From: Nitrospinota bacterium | GTDB lineage: Bacteria > Nitrospinota > Nitrospinia > JACRGO01 | Length of the DNA stretch: 8,051 nt | Assembly (NCBI GenBank): GCA_016212295.1 | Contig: JACRGO010000131.1 | Span: 1 to 8,051, forward strand | Direction: 5' to 3' | Shown: one piece after another, positions 1-6,133 of the stretch | How the letters are laid out: every line of letters starts with the position of its first letter | Position numbering within the stretch: position 1 is the stretch's first letter | Notes under the pieces: generated by a model | Seen by the model: only the letters and a program-made list of their open reading frames with translations | Database searches by the model: none | What the model was told of the DNA's origin: nothing | Position numbers and translations under genes: made by a program

Positions 1-107
1 AGGTTCGCTCTAAAATTTGACTTTCAATGATTTTCTTGCTACATTTTATCAGAATTTTTGGGGAGCCGGAAAATCACCTCGCTTTTTTTCATTTTCATCC
101 GACAGCT

Positions 108-163
108 AGGTCTTTTTGGTGTTTGTGGGGGCCGCGCGGCCACCACAAACACCAAAAAGACCT
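108..163. repeat. 56-nt near-perfect palindrome downstream of panB
   Basis: Two perfectly complementary 21-nt arms (108-128 and 143-163) flank a 14-nt centre whose inner 12 nt (GGCCGCGCGGCC, 130-141) are themselves self-complementary. The whole unit can fold into one long hairpin with a single G/A mismatch. It lies about 40 nt after the panB stop codon in the direction of transcription. No T-run follows it on either strand, so it is not a standard intrinsic terminator. The arms are built on a GGTNTTTNTGG rhythm, like dispersed intergenic repeats. It could still protect or end the panB transcript. The rest of positions 1-202 shows no convincing gene. Confidence 0.85.
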
Positions 164-202
164 CTAATCAATAAACCCCAAAAAAAGCAAATTCCTATCA
201 AG

Positions 203-1039
203 CTATTCAAAACTCTCGTCAATCGAAGGAAATTTGCCTTCCTGGACGTCCCGCGTAAATTCCTTCACGGCCTTCAGAGTAATATCCTCCACATCCGCGT
301 AACGCCTGGCGAACTTAGGTTTGAAATCGCCGGAGAGGCCAAGGATGTCGTGCAGCACCAGGACCTGGCCGTCGCAGTGGGGTCCGGCGCCGATCCCGAT
401 GGTTGGCATGGCAAGCTTTTCAGTGATCTGTTTTCCGAGTTTGGCGGGAATCCCTTCCAGCACGACGCTGAAGGCCCCGGCCTCTTGAATGGCTTCGGCG
501 TCCTTCATGACCTCCAGCGCGGCTTTTTTGTCCCGGCCCTGTATCCTGTATCCGCCGAACTGGTGATAGGATTGAGGGGTCAACCCAACATGGCCCATGA
601 CAGGAATGCCCATCTCCACCAAGGCGGCAATTTTTTCCTTGACCCGCCTTCCGCCCTCCAGTTTCACGGCGGCCGCGCCTCCTTCCTTTATGAACCGAAC
701 CGCGTTCCCGACGCACTCGGCAAGGGAAGCCTGATAAGACCCGAAGGGCATATCGCCGACAAGCAGGGCGTTTTTAACTCCGCGGCGCACGGCCTTGGTG
801 TGGTGCAGCATCTCCTCCATTGTGACCGGCAGGGTGGTGTCGTATCCCAGGACCGCGTTTCCCAGGGAATCGCCCACCATTATGATATCAACCCCCGCCT
901 CGTCCAATATCCTGGCGAATGGACAATCGTAAGCGGTCAGGGCGGTGATCTTTTTTTTCTCTGATTTTTTTTTCAGGATGTCATTTATGGTCATGTGATG
1001 ATCCATTTTTTTCAATTCTATGTAGCGGCTTGCACACAT
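203..1039 (-). CDS. panB: 3-methyl-2-oxobutanoate hydroxymethyltransferase (ketopantoate hydroxymethyltransferase)
   Basis: Cytoplasmic enzyme of pantothenate (coenzyme A) synthesis. It transfers the methylene group of 5,10-methylene-tetrahydrofolate to 2-ketoisovalerate to give ketopantoate. Family landmarks, numbered from the 1039 start, are TAYD (35-38), metal-ligand aspartates in VGDSLG (D57) and GDMPFG (D96), KLEGG (K126), GHVGLTPQ (149-156), the catalytic glutamate in VLEGIP (E195) and GIGAGPHCDGQVLVLHD (215-231). The core is full length and ends normally. The start is uncertain. The ATG at 1039 has a good ribosome-binding site (AGAAGG, 9 nt upstream), but PanB proteins usually begin near MTIND, and ATGs at 1006 and 994 would give that form without a clear Shine-Dalgarno. 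The 1039 site sits inside a toxin-gene remnant, so the extra N-terminal residues may be a recent gain. It is last in the folK–kinase–panB cluster in this window; panC is not seen. Confidence 0.95.
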   Translation of the reverse strand: MCASRYIELKKMDHHMTINDILKKKSEKKKITALTAYDCPFARILDEAGVDIIMVGDSLGNAVLGYDTTLPVTMEEMLHHTKAVRRGVKNALLVGDMPFGSYQASLAECVGNAVRFIKEGGAAAVKLEGGRRVKEKIAALVEMGIPVMGHVGLTPQSYHQFGGYRIQGRDKKAALEVMKDAEAIQEAGAFSVVLEGIPAKLGKQITEKLAMPTIGIGAGPHCDGQVLVLHDILGLSGDFKPKFARRYADVEDITLKAVKEFTRDVQEGKFPSIDESFE

Positions 1040-1189
1040 TTATAACAACCTTCTTCTCAAAATCTCATAAAAATTTCCCCTCTTTCCAATCATGAGAAAA
1101 CAAACGATTTTTTTTGATTCATCAATTTAATAAGCCATTCTATAATCGACATTGCTTTTCCTGAAATGATAGCTGTCTTTATAGGACAT
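1040..1189 (-). pseudogene. Decayed RelE/ParE-like toxin, C-terminal half
   Basis: Reading from 1189, 50 codons stay in one frame apart from a TAA at 1127-1129 (codon 21). The product reads MSYKDSYHFRKSNVDYRMAY, stop, then IDESKKIVCF and LMIGKRGNFYEILRRRLL before the final TAA. This matches the layout of the second half of RelE-superfamily mRNA interferases: a YRxRxxxYRxxY strand, a charged turn, a hydrophobic strand, then (I)GxRxxFYexlxRR. The usual first 40 or so residues are absent, and upstream codons in this frame hit stops, so the gene is truncated at the front and also interrupted. Its first codons overlap the end of the antitoxin-like ORF, as in many toxin-antitoxin pairs. Its final TAA directly abuts the panB ATG at 1039. 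Family assignment is by eye. A functional toxin is very unlikely. Confidence 0.6.
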
Positions 1190-1316
1190 TTTTAAATGTT
1201 TCTTCCCGTGACAAAGTCTTCACCTTTCCGGTTTTCACTTCCTTAAGCCTTTTGGATATTTCCTTTCCTTCACCCGACAAAAGTAGAATCAACCTTTCCC
1301 TGTCTTCTCTCGTCAT
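1179..1316 (-). CDS. Small antitoxin-like protein (45 aa)
   Basis: A 45-codon ORF starts 31 nt after the kinase stop codon. It is rich in charged residues: MTREDRERLILLLSGEGKEI, then SKRLKEVKTGKVKTLSREET and FKNVL. The second half follows the pattern 'RLxEVxxGKVKTLSxEEvfxxl', which is typical of the C-terminal tail of small addiction-module antitoxins that wrap around RelE-type toxins. The toxin remnant downstream in an overlapping frame (ATG at 1189, inside this ORF) supports that reading. It is shorter than usual antitoxins (about 70-90 aa), so it may itself be a remnant. An in-frame stop upstream rules out a longer start nearby. The ribosome-binding site is weak (AAGAAA). If translated it would ride on the folK–kinase transcript. 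Confidence 0.5.
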   Translation of the reverse strand: MTREDRERLILLLSGEGKEISKRLKEVKTGKVKTLSREETFKNVL

Positions 1317-1347
1317 TTTCTTAATTGAATAAGCTATTTATAAATTC

Positions 1348-1992
1348 TCAAGAGGCCGTAACAGGCACAAAACATTCAACGCCCGCCCGATGGCTGTTTA
1401 TCTTGTCCACCAATCTGGCGAGGTCCCCCTTGTTGCGCACGAAGTCTATTTCATCCGTGTTCACGATAAGCAGGGGCGCCTCGGTGTAATGAAAGAAAAA
1501 ATGGTTGAATGCCTCGCAAAGGCCCTCTATATATCCCGCGGCAATTCCTCTTTCCATTGGACGGTCCCGCAGGCGTATTCTTTTTCTGAGGGTCTTTACC
1601 CCGGCTTGGAGATAAACCACCAAATCAGGCTTGGCCAGCCGCTGGTCCAGGAGGGAATACACGTCCTCGTACAGCTTCAGTTCGTCATCGGACAGATTCA
1701 GCCGCGCGAAGATCCCGTCCCTTGCGAAGATATAATCGCTGACAGTATAGACATTGAAAAGATTTTGCTGGTTTATTTCCCTCTGCTGCTGGTATCGCGA
1801 GAGGAGGAAAAAGAGCTGGGCCTGAAGCCTGTAGCGCGAGGGGTCCTCGTAAAACTTTTCCAAAAAGGGGTTCGACTCACCTGCATCCAGGATCAATTCC
1901 GCGTTGAGAAATTCGCTCAAAAGGCGGGCAAGGCTGGTTTTGCCGGACCCTATGACTCCCTCCACAGCAATATACCTTTTGTCCAAAGTCAT
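1348..1992 (-). CDS. Deoxynucleoside kinase family protein (deoxyadenosine/deoxyguanosine kinase-like)
   Basis: Cytoplasmic salvage enzyme expected to move the gamma-phosphate of ATP (or another NTP) to a deoxynucleoside and give the 5'-monophosphate. The 214-aa length is normal for the family. The P-loop is GVIGSGKTS (12-20). The nucleoside-site region is VSDYIFARDG (84-93), which resembles the bacterial dGK/dAK pattern. An arginine-rich lid follows at RKRIRLRDRPMERGI (136-150). The ATG overlaps the folK stop codon in an ATGA (1989-1992), so the two are probably translationally coupled. A folK–deoxynucleoside kinase–panB order is known from several bacterial groups. Substrate preference cannot be read from the sequence. 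The C-terminus (GVECFVPVTAS) looks unremarkable. Confidence 0.9.
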   Translation of the reverse strand: MTLDKRYIAVEGVIGSGKTSLARLLSEFLNAELILDAGESNPFLEKFYEDPSRYRLQAQLFFLLSRYQQQREINQQNLFNVYTVSDYIFARDGIFARLNLSDDELKLYEDVYSLLDQRLAKPDLVVYLQAGVKTLRKRIRLRDRPMERGIAAGYIEGLCEAFNHFFFHYTEAPLLIVNTDEIDFVRNKGDLARLVDKINSHRAGVECFVPVTAS

Positions 1993-2477
1993 GCGGCAAG
2001 GACCTCCCTTTCCCCGGAAAAATCGAGGTTGTTTAACATTTCGGACACGCTTTTCTTGAGGACGGGATGAATCAATTCCGCTTCGATTTCCGCGAGAGGC
2101 TCCAGAACGAATCTCCGGTCTGGAATTCCGGGATGGGGGACAACCAGATCCTGCGACTTCAGAACAATGGCGTTATAAAAAAGGAGGTCCAGGTCGATGA
2201 GCCTGGGTCCCCAACGGAATCCCGGTTCCCTGCCCAGCCTTGTTTCAATTGATTTCAAGGAGCGGAATAGTTCCCGGGGGCCAAGGCCGGTTTCCATTTT
2301 CAATACGGCGTTGATGAACCAATCCTGGCGCTCAAAGCCATAAGGCGGGGTATGGTGGAGGGAAGAGCGCTTCAGGATTCTTCCAGCGCCGGTCTCCTCA
2401 ATGAGGCGAACGGCGTCAAGGCAGTTCTTTTCCCTGCCGCCCATGTTTGATCCTATGCCGATAAAAGCGATGTTCAT
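1989..2477 (-). CDS. folK: 2-amino-4-hydroxy-6-hydroxymethyldihydropteridine pyrophosphokinase
   Basis: Folate pathway enzyme of the cytoplasm. It transfers pyrophosphate from ATP to 6-hydroxymethyl-7,8-dihydropterin, making the substrate of FolP. The 162-aa length fits the stand-alone HPPK family. The N-terminal IGIGSNMG (6-13), HHTPPYGFERQDWFINAV (41-58) and the family signature RWGPRLIDLDLLFY (88-101) are present, the last carrying the Mg-binding aspartates D95 and D97. It shares a 4-nt stop/start overlap with the downstream kinase. No clear Shine-Dalgarno precedes the ATG. Upstream lie two repeat arrays in place of an ordinary intergenic region. A weak promoter match (TTGTGA, 16 bp, TATTCT) lies partly inside one of them and is not convincing. 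Confidence 0.95.
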   Translation of the reverse strand: MNIAFIGIGSNMGGREKNCLDAVRLIEETGAGRILKRSSLHHTPPYGFERQDWFINAVLKMETGLGPRELFRSLKSIETRLGREPGFRWGPRLIDLDLLFYNAIVLKSQDLVVPHPGIPDRRFVLEPLAEIEAELIHPVLKKSVSEMLNNLDFSGEREVLAA

Positions 2478-2498
2478 TTTGTTATAGAATAGGCTTAA

Positions 2499-2524
2499 AC
2501 CACAAAGTCACAAAGGGCACAAAG
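2499..2524. repeat. CACAAAG-type short tandem repeat
   Basis: Three near-tandem copies of CACAAAG (CCACAAAG, TCACAAAG, GGCACAAAG) at 8-9-nt spacing lie just upstream of folK. No complementary partner arm is visible, only a T-rich stretch (2525-2543). This is one of the dispersed intergenic repeat types found in many bacterial genomes. No function is claimed. Confidence 0.75.
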
Positions 2525-2561
2525 TTTTTCTCTTTTTTTTCTTGAGTTCACAGTTAACTAA

Positions 2562-2602
2562 AAATCCGCGTGAATCCGATTCATCCGCATAATCCGCGTT
2601 CC
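2562..2602. repeat. ATCCGCG-type short tandem repeat
   Basis: Four or five degenerate copies of an (A)ATCCGCNT unit lie head to tail between the dapL stop and the folK repeat array (AATCCGCG, GAATCCGAT, TCATCCGCAT, AATCCGCG). The sequence is unrelated to the neighbouring CACAAAG array. Together the two arrays fill most of the 126-nt dapL-folK gap. Confidence 0.75.
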
Positions 2603-2603
2603 A

Positions 2604-3845
2604 TTAAAATTCAAACTCCACGCTGGACAGGCGCTTCCCTATTTCCCCAAGTATCCGGCCTTCTTCCTCAACGCTGGGCGCGGAAAAGGTGGCGGAGAAC
2701 CGGACGAAATGGCCCACGTCGTCCCAGGGAACGGTGGAAATAAGTTTTTCCGTGATGAGGTACTGAGAGAATGCCTCGCCGGAATCAAACCGCTGCCCTC
2801 CCTTGATCCCCTTGGGCGCCTTCACGTACAGGTAAAAGGAACCCTTGGGCATGGTTGCCTTGAAGCCGATGCTGTTCAGGACGCTCGTGAGCTTCTCCAG
2901 ACGCCGCTTGTATTTAGCTGAAATGGCGTCCGTGATCTCCGGGTGCTCCAGGGCGTAAATCCCGGCCTTCTGGATAGCGATGAATTGGCCGGAATCGTAG
3001 TTGTCCTTCACGTTGGCGAAACCGGCCACGACGAGGGGGTTTCCAACCACGAAGGCGAGCCGCCACCCGGTCATGTTGTAGGCCTTCGACAGGGAATGTA
3101 TCTCCACCCCCACCTCCTTTGCCCCTGGAGCTGAAAGAAAGCTTAAAGGCTTGCCGTCGAAGCTAAGGGCCGCGTAGGCGGCATCCTGGACCACCACGAT
3201 CCTGTTTTCCCTGGCGAAGCGCACCACCTTTTTAAAAAACTCCACTGCGGCGGTCGCGCCAGTTGGATTGTTGGGGTAATTGATGTAGAGTAGCTTGGCC
3301 CTCTTGCGGATATCTTCGGGTATTGAGTCCAGGTCCGGCAGGAAATTATTTTCTTCCTTTAACGGAAGCTGGTGGACCTCCCCGCCGTACCATTTGGCGT
3401 GGGTGGCCAGGACCGGGTATCCTGGCACGGTCATGAGCGCCACGTCTCCTGGATTTATATAGACTGAAGACATCATGGCCAGGGCGGGTTTGGACCCGAT
3501 GGAGTGGATTACCTCGGTTTCCGGGTCTATGCCCGGCACGCTGTAGACCCTTTCCATGTACTTGGCCGCCGCCGCTTTGAATTCCGAAATTCCGTTGTCG
3601 GCGTATCCCCTGTTCTCAGGCTTCGCGGTCTCTTCCTGCATCTTGGCCACCACGCCTGGGAAGGCCATCTCGTCCGGCTCGCCAACGCCGAGGTCGAAAA
3701 GCTCCTTGCCGGGATTCGCGGCCAGGGCCGCCCGCTTGGCCCGCTTGATCTTTTCAAATTTATAAACGGTTGTGTCTTTTCCAAATTTTTCCCCGCCTAT
3801 GCGCTGGGCGAAGAGGGACTGGATATAGCTTTCCTGCTCGCTCAT
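2604..3845 (-). CDS. dapL: LL-diaminopimelate aminotransferase
   Basis: PLP-dependent class I/II aminotransferase. It converts L-2,3,4,5-tetrahydrodipicolinate directly to LL-diaminopimelate with glutamate as amino donor, a one-step bypass of DapC/D/E in lysine and peptidoglycan synthesis. The 413 residues match the usual length of about 410. The opening RIGGEKFGKDTTVYKFEKIK (15-34), LGVGEPDE (52-59) and PENRGYADNGI (76-86) match the DapL group, closest by memory to the DapL2 form of archaea and anaerobic bacteria. PLP-site features are NYPNNPTG (189-196), DAAYA (221-225), the Schiff-base lysine in SLSKAYNMTGWR (K254), and a carboxylate-binding arginine in FVRFS (R382). The start has a good ribosome-binding site (AGGAAAGGGAG, GGGAG 8 nt from ATG) and a promoter candidate. 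A different substrate within the family remains possible. Confidence 0.88.
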   Translation of the reverse strand: MSEQESYIQSLFAQRIGGEKFGKDTTVYKFEKIKRAKRAALAANPGKELFDLGVGEPDEMAFPGVVAKMQEETAKPENRGYADNGISEFKAAAAKYMERVYSVPGIDPETEVIHSIGSKPALAMMSSVYINPGDVALMTVPGYPVLATHAKWYGGEVHQLPLKEENNFLPDLDSIPEDIRKRAKLLYINYPNNPTGATAAVEFFKKVVRFARENRIVVVQDAAYAALSFDGKPLSFLSAPGAKEVGVEIHSLSKAYNMTGWRLAFVVGNPLVVAGFANVKDNYDSGQFIAIQKAGIYALEHPEITDAISAKYKRRLEKLTSVLNSIGFKATMPKGSFYLYVKAPKGIKGGQRFDSGEAFSQYLITEKLISTVPWDDVGHFVRFSATFSAPSVEEEGRILGEIGKRLSSVEFEF

Positions 3846-3882
3846 AAAAATGGCTCCCTTTCCTGTTTAAATTTGAAAAATC

Positions 3883-3911
3883 AGTATACTAAAAATAAAG
3901 CGAGATATAAA
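3883..3911 (-). promoter_or_regulatory. Candidate sigma-70-type promoter for dapL
   Basis: On the minus strand, TTTATA (3906-3911) and TATACT (3883-3888) are separated by exactly 17 bp, matching four and five of six consensus bases. Predicted transcription would start near 3876, leaving a 5' leader of about 30 nt that holds the dapL ribosome-binding site. The rest of the 220-nt gap to cbiO is AT-rich. It contains one small hairpin (3999-4014, 6-bp stem) after cbiO that is too weak to call a terminator. Confidence 0.45.
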
Positions 3912-4065
3912 CGGCCGGTGGAACTCAAATATAATGGGTGGCTAAGTCAATTTATATTCCATAATCCAGCGCCGGAAAATATCTATTTTAAAAGTGAATG
4001 GATTATTCAATCCAGAAATATGGCGACTGAGGAATAAAGGTGCTATTTGCTCGTCACTCGTTACT

Positions 4066-4848
4066 TCAGCTTAGTTGCGGCGAAGCCGCGCCATGTATAT
4101 TGAAAGTAAAAGGGACCCTCAGGCCCAAGGATTCCATGAGAGGGGCGTTTGAGAAAACATCCTCCGGCCTTCCCTCCGTTTCCACTTTCCCTTTATGCAG
4201 CAGGCACACGGAGTCGCAATATTGGGCCGCGAGTTCCACATGGTGGGTAGCCATCAATATGGTTATTCCCTTCTCTTTGTTAAGCTTCATTAAAAGGCCC
4301 ATGATTTTTTTTTCGCCCTTTGGGTCAAGGCCTTCGGTGGGTTCGTCCAGAAGAAGGATTCGCTGTCCCATGGTCAACATGCCTGCGACGCATATCCTCT
4401 TTTTTTGTCCGTAGCTTATCCGCTGAATGCCCTTTTCGGCCAGGGCCTCCATGTCCACGTCCGCCAGGGACCGCCAGGCGCGTTCCTTGACCTCTTCCGG
4501 GTTTAGGCCCAAATTGTTGGGTCCAAGGGCCACTTCTTCAAAGACCGTGGAAGAAAGGAGTTGGAGGTTGGGATCATGAAAAACCATGCCCAGCCGCTGG
4601 TACAATTCCCTGGCCGGATAATCCCTTATTTCCCTGGATTCCACCTGGATGGAGCCTCTATATTTCGGGAACAGGCCGGCCAGGGCCTTGAGGAGGGTGG
4701 TCTTCCCGCTTCCATTCATGCCGAGCAGTCCGTAAAATTTCCCCTCTGGTATTTCAATATTCACCCCGCTAAGGGCGATGGTCCCGTCAGGGTAGGCTAC
4801 CTCAAGATTTTTGGCGATCATAGTCAACGCTTTTTTAAAAAGTGCCAT
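4066..4848 (-). CDS. cbiO: Energy-coupling-factor cobalt transporter ATP-binding protein
   Basis: ABC-type ATPase on the cytoplasmic face that powers the CbiMNQO cobalt importer. Motifs from the 4848 start are Walker A GMNGSGKTT (43-51), signature ISYGQKKR (144-151; Y replaces the first G of SGGQ), Walker B ILLLDEPTEG (164-173; catalytic E169) and the H-loop MATHHVE (199-205). The usual Q-loop glutamine of VFQ(D/N)P is a histidine here (VFHDPN, H91). The true start is probably the ATG at 4821 (MIAKNLEV), because homologues begin there. The nine extra residues fall in an inverted-repeat arm, and neither start has a clear Shine-Dalgarno. The C-terminal GAASPQLS is coded by a small GC hairpin (4077-4089), so the tail may also be repeat-derived. 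It is the last gene of the operon, and no strong terminator follows. Confidence 0.93.
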   Translation of the reverse strand: MALFKKALTMIAKNLEVAYPDGTIALSGVNIEIPEGKFYGLLGMNGSGKTTLLKALAGLFPKYRGSIQVESREIRDYPARELYQRLGMVFHDPNLQLLSSTVFEEVALGPNNLGLNPEEVKERAWRSLADVDMEALAEKGIQRISYGQKKRICVAGMLTMGQRILLLDEPTEGLDPKGEKKIMGLLMKLNKEKGITILMATHHVELAAQYCDSVCLLHKGKVETEGRPEDVFSNAPLMESLGLRVPFTFNIHGAASPQLS

Positions 4849-4957
4849 GATTTTTCAGGCAAGTAAGCGGATAGTAAACGCAAAAAATAAGTAGACATGC
4901 TGAGACTCCCTAATCTTATGGAAAAAATCATAGGCGCTTTTTAAAAAAGCGTTGACT
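4821..4957. repeat. Inverted repeat overlapping the cbiO start
   Basis: The reverse complement of 4821-4856 matches 4921-4956, with 21 exact consecutive bases at the core (CTTTTTAAAAAAGCGTTGAC plus T) and further similarity through TCAT and GAAAAA. The left arm covers the cbiO start codon at 4848 and the alternative start at 4821. In the mRNA the upstream arm could pair with the initiation region. The core is also self-complementary (CGCTTTTT/AAAAAGCG). Confidence 0.8.
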
Positions 4958-5010
4958 CTCCAGCCGAATGCGATAGAGGCTCATGTCTGCTTATTTCTGG
5001 CGTTTACTAT
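4871..5010. repeat. 29-bp inverted repeat, possible MITE-like element
   Basis: Arms 4871-4899 and 4982-5010 are complementary at 26 of 29 positions. They begin with ATAGTAAACGC and end with AGACATG, enclosing 140 bp between cbiQ and cbiO. The layout (short element, terminal inverted repeats, no ORF) resembles a miniature inverted-repeat element, but no clear target-site duplication is visible. One arm of the neighbouring 4821-4957 repeat lies inside it and the other outside, so the two sets are interleaved and not nested. Confidence 0.75.
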
Positions 5011-5020
5011 AAGCTTATCC

Positions 5021-5737
5021 TCAAATCCTCCCGTCCAGAGTCCAAAGAATCCCCAGCAAAGAGGAGGAATAAAGGGCAAAGAGGCAGTCCCTGAAACCTG
5101 GAGAGGCGTGGTCCACTGAGCGGAAGGCCCCGTCGTAACACCGCAAGGCCAGCGCCTCGGCAATGGCCCCTGACTTTTCAAAGGAACGGACAACGAGGAG
5201 TCCGGCCAGGCAGCCGAGGGAGACCAGTCCCCTTTTTCCACCGGCGTAGCCCAACCGCATTTTTTGGGCGCCATGGATAGTCCTTGCGTCCTCTAAAAAA
5301 AGAAAAATAAACCTGTAGGCATGGAGAGCCACTTCGATCCACGCGGATGAGACCCGGAACCAGGCAAGCCCGTTCAGGATGGAAGGCAAGGGGGTGGTGA
5401 AGCTAAGGAAGAGCACCACTGACACCGCGCCTATGATATGGGAAGACAGCAAGGCCCCTTTTGAAAATTCGCCTTCGTATGACATGACGAGGAATAGAAC
5501 CAGGGCTATGAACAAAGGCTCCAAAAGACGGATGGAGAGGTCACGGCAGGAAACCCCTCCGGCGAGGATGGCCAAAAAACAAACCAGGGCCAGCATAAGG
5601 GAAGGGATGGGTCCGGCAAAGGACAAATTAAAGGCCAGGGCCGCCAGTGCCAGGATTATCTTCAGCCGTGGGTCTACTTCCTCTCCCCAAGGGCCGGATT
5701 TTCTTTTGTCTTTGAATAAGGATGCAATGGGGTGCAT
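5021..5737 (-). CDS. cbiQ: Energy-coupling-factor cobalt transporter transmembrane protein
   Basis: Membrane coupling subunit (EcfT/CbiQ family) that links the CbiO ATPases to CbiM. The 238-aa length is typical. Hydrophobic segments lie near 25-41, 44-61, 72-86, 98-113, 134-149 and 217-235. The two cytoplasmic coupling motifs that dock into the ATPases are recognisable as LEDARTIHGAQKMRLG (148-163) and EALALRCYDGAF (194-205, a form of the A-x-R-x-(R)G signature). The N-terminus DPRLKIILAL (22-31) is characteristic of the family. The ATG at 5737 has only a purine-poor AAAGAC upstream, so initiation may depend on coupling or be weak. It lies between the CbiN-like gene and cbiO, with repeat-filled gaps of 396 and 172 nt on either side. 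Confidence 0.92.
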   Translation of the reverse strand: MHPIASLFKDKRKSGPWGEEVDPRLKIILALAALAFNLSFAGPIPSLMLALVCFLAILAGGVSCRDLSIRLLEPLFIALVLFLVMSYEGEFSKGALLSSHIIGAVSVVLFLSFTTPLPSILNGLAWFRVSSAWIEVALHAYRFIFLFLEDARTIHGAQKMRLGYAGGKRGLVSLGCLAGLLVVRSFEKSGAIAEALALRCYDGAFRSVDHASPGFRDCLFALYSSSLLGILWTLDGRI

Positions 5738-5782
5738 TTTTTGTCTTTAGAACTTAACGCCCTTCGGGCTGATTTTAAAGAA

Positions 5783-5886
5783 TTGAACATCGAACATCCA
5801 ACGCTGAACATCGAACGTCAAAAAAGAAAGAAAAGATTTAGAACACTTCGATGTTGGACGTTCAGTGTTCAATGTTCGATGTTCAA
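5783..5886. repeat. Palindromic repeat with GAACATC 7-mer units
   Basis: Left arm 5783-5819 and right arm 5850-5886 are complementary at about 31 of 37 positions, with TTGAACATCGAACAT exact at the outer end. Each arm is a run of 7-nt units (GAACATC, GAACATC, CAACGCT, GAACATC, GAACGTC). The 30-nt centre is purine-rich. This is a widely dispersed type of bacterial intergenic repeat, often mis-annotated as small proteins with NIEH/TSNIE patterns. It sits in the 396-nt gap between cbiQ and the CbiN-like gene. Confidence 0.85.
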
Positions 5887-5970
5887 GTTTTTCCCTCTTC
5901 TATATTTAGCATCTCATTGATTTATAAGCGGAAAAAATGGAAATTCCTATACTATTAAATTACAAGCTAT

Positions 5971-6130
5971 TGGGCGAAAGGCTAAGGGCAAAAGGCGTAA
6001 GGTTAAAGGCGAAGGGTAAAAGATAAAAAATTTGTTTAATTGGTATTTTAAAACTTAAAACCTGGCAACAACTCCCTTTTTAATCTTTCATCCTTTGCCT
6101 TTAGCCCTTAGCTTACGCCTTTCTGCCTAT
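5971..6130. repeat. Palindromic repeat with AAGGC/TAAGGGC units
   Basis: Left arm (5971-6024) and right arm (about 6082-6130) are imperfect reverse complements built from 6-7-nt units such as AAAGGCG, CTAAGGGC and TAAAGGC; AAAGGCGTAAG is shared exactly. The AT-rich centre is 55-60 nt. The right arm ends a few bases from the stop codon of the CbiN-like gene. The sequence between this element and the GAACATC element (5887-5970) shows no gene. Confidence 0.8.
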
Positions 6131-6133
6131 GTT

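Noticed and set aside
17-45. Plus-strand promoter-like pair TTGACT, 17 bp, TACATT
   Set aside because: No gene follows on the plus strand, every gene here is on the minus strand, and the -10 match is only four of six.
108-163. Palindrome as an intrinsic terminator for panB
   Set aside because: No T-tract follows on either strand.
116-964. Long plus-strand ORF opposite panB
   Set aside because: It lies antisense to a clear panB, its product has no recognisable motif, and its start falls in the palindrome.
3999-4014. Hairpin TGGATT/AATCCA as a terminator after cbiO
   Set aside because: The stem is 6 bp and AT-rich, and only a broken T-run follows. It is too weak to call.
3504-4037. 177-aa plus-strand ORF opposite the dapL 5' end
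   Set aside because: It is antisense to dapL, and the composition is that of a shadow frame. No plausible ribosome-binding site or family is seen.
5732-5920. 62-aa plus-strand ORF with NIEHPTLNIERQ
   Set aside because: It is a translation of the GAACATC palindromic repeat, with no coding signal.
5783-6130. CRISPR array made of regularly spaced short units
   Set aside because: Units are 6-8 nt long and contiguous, arranged as inverted arms. There are no 25-40-nt repeats with unique spacers and no cas genes.
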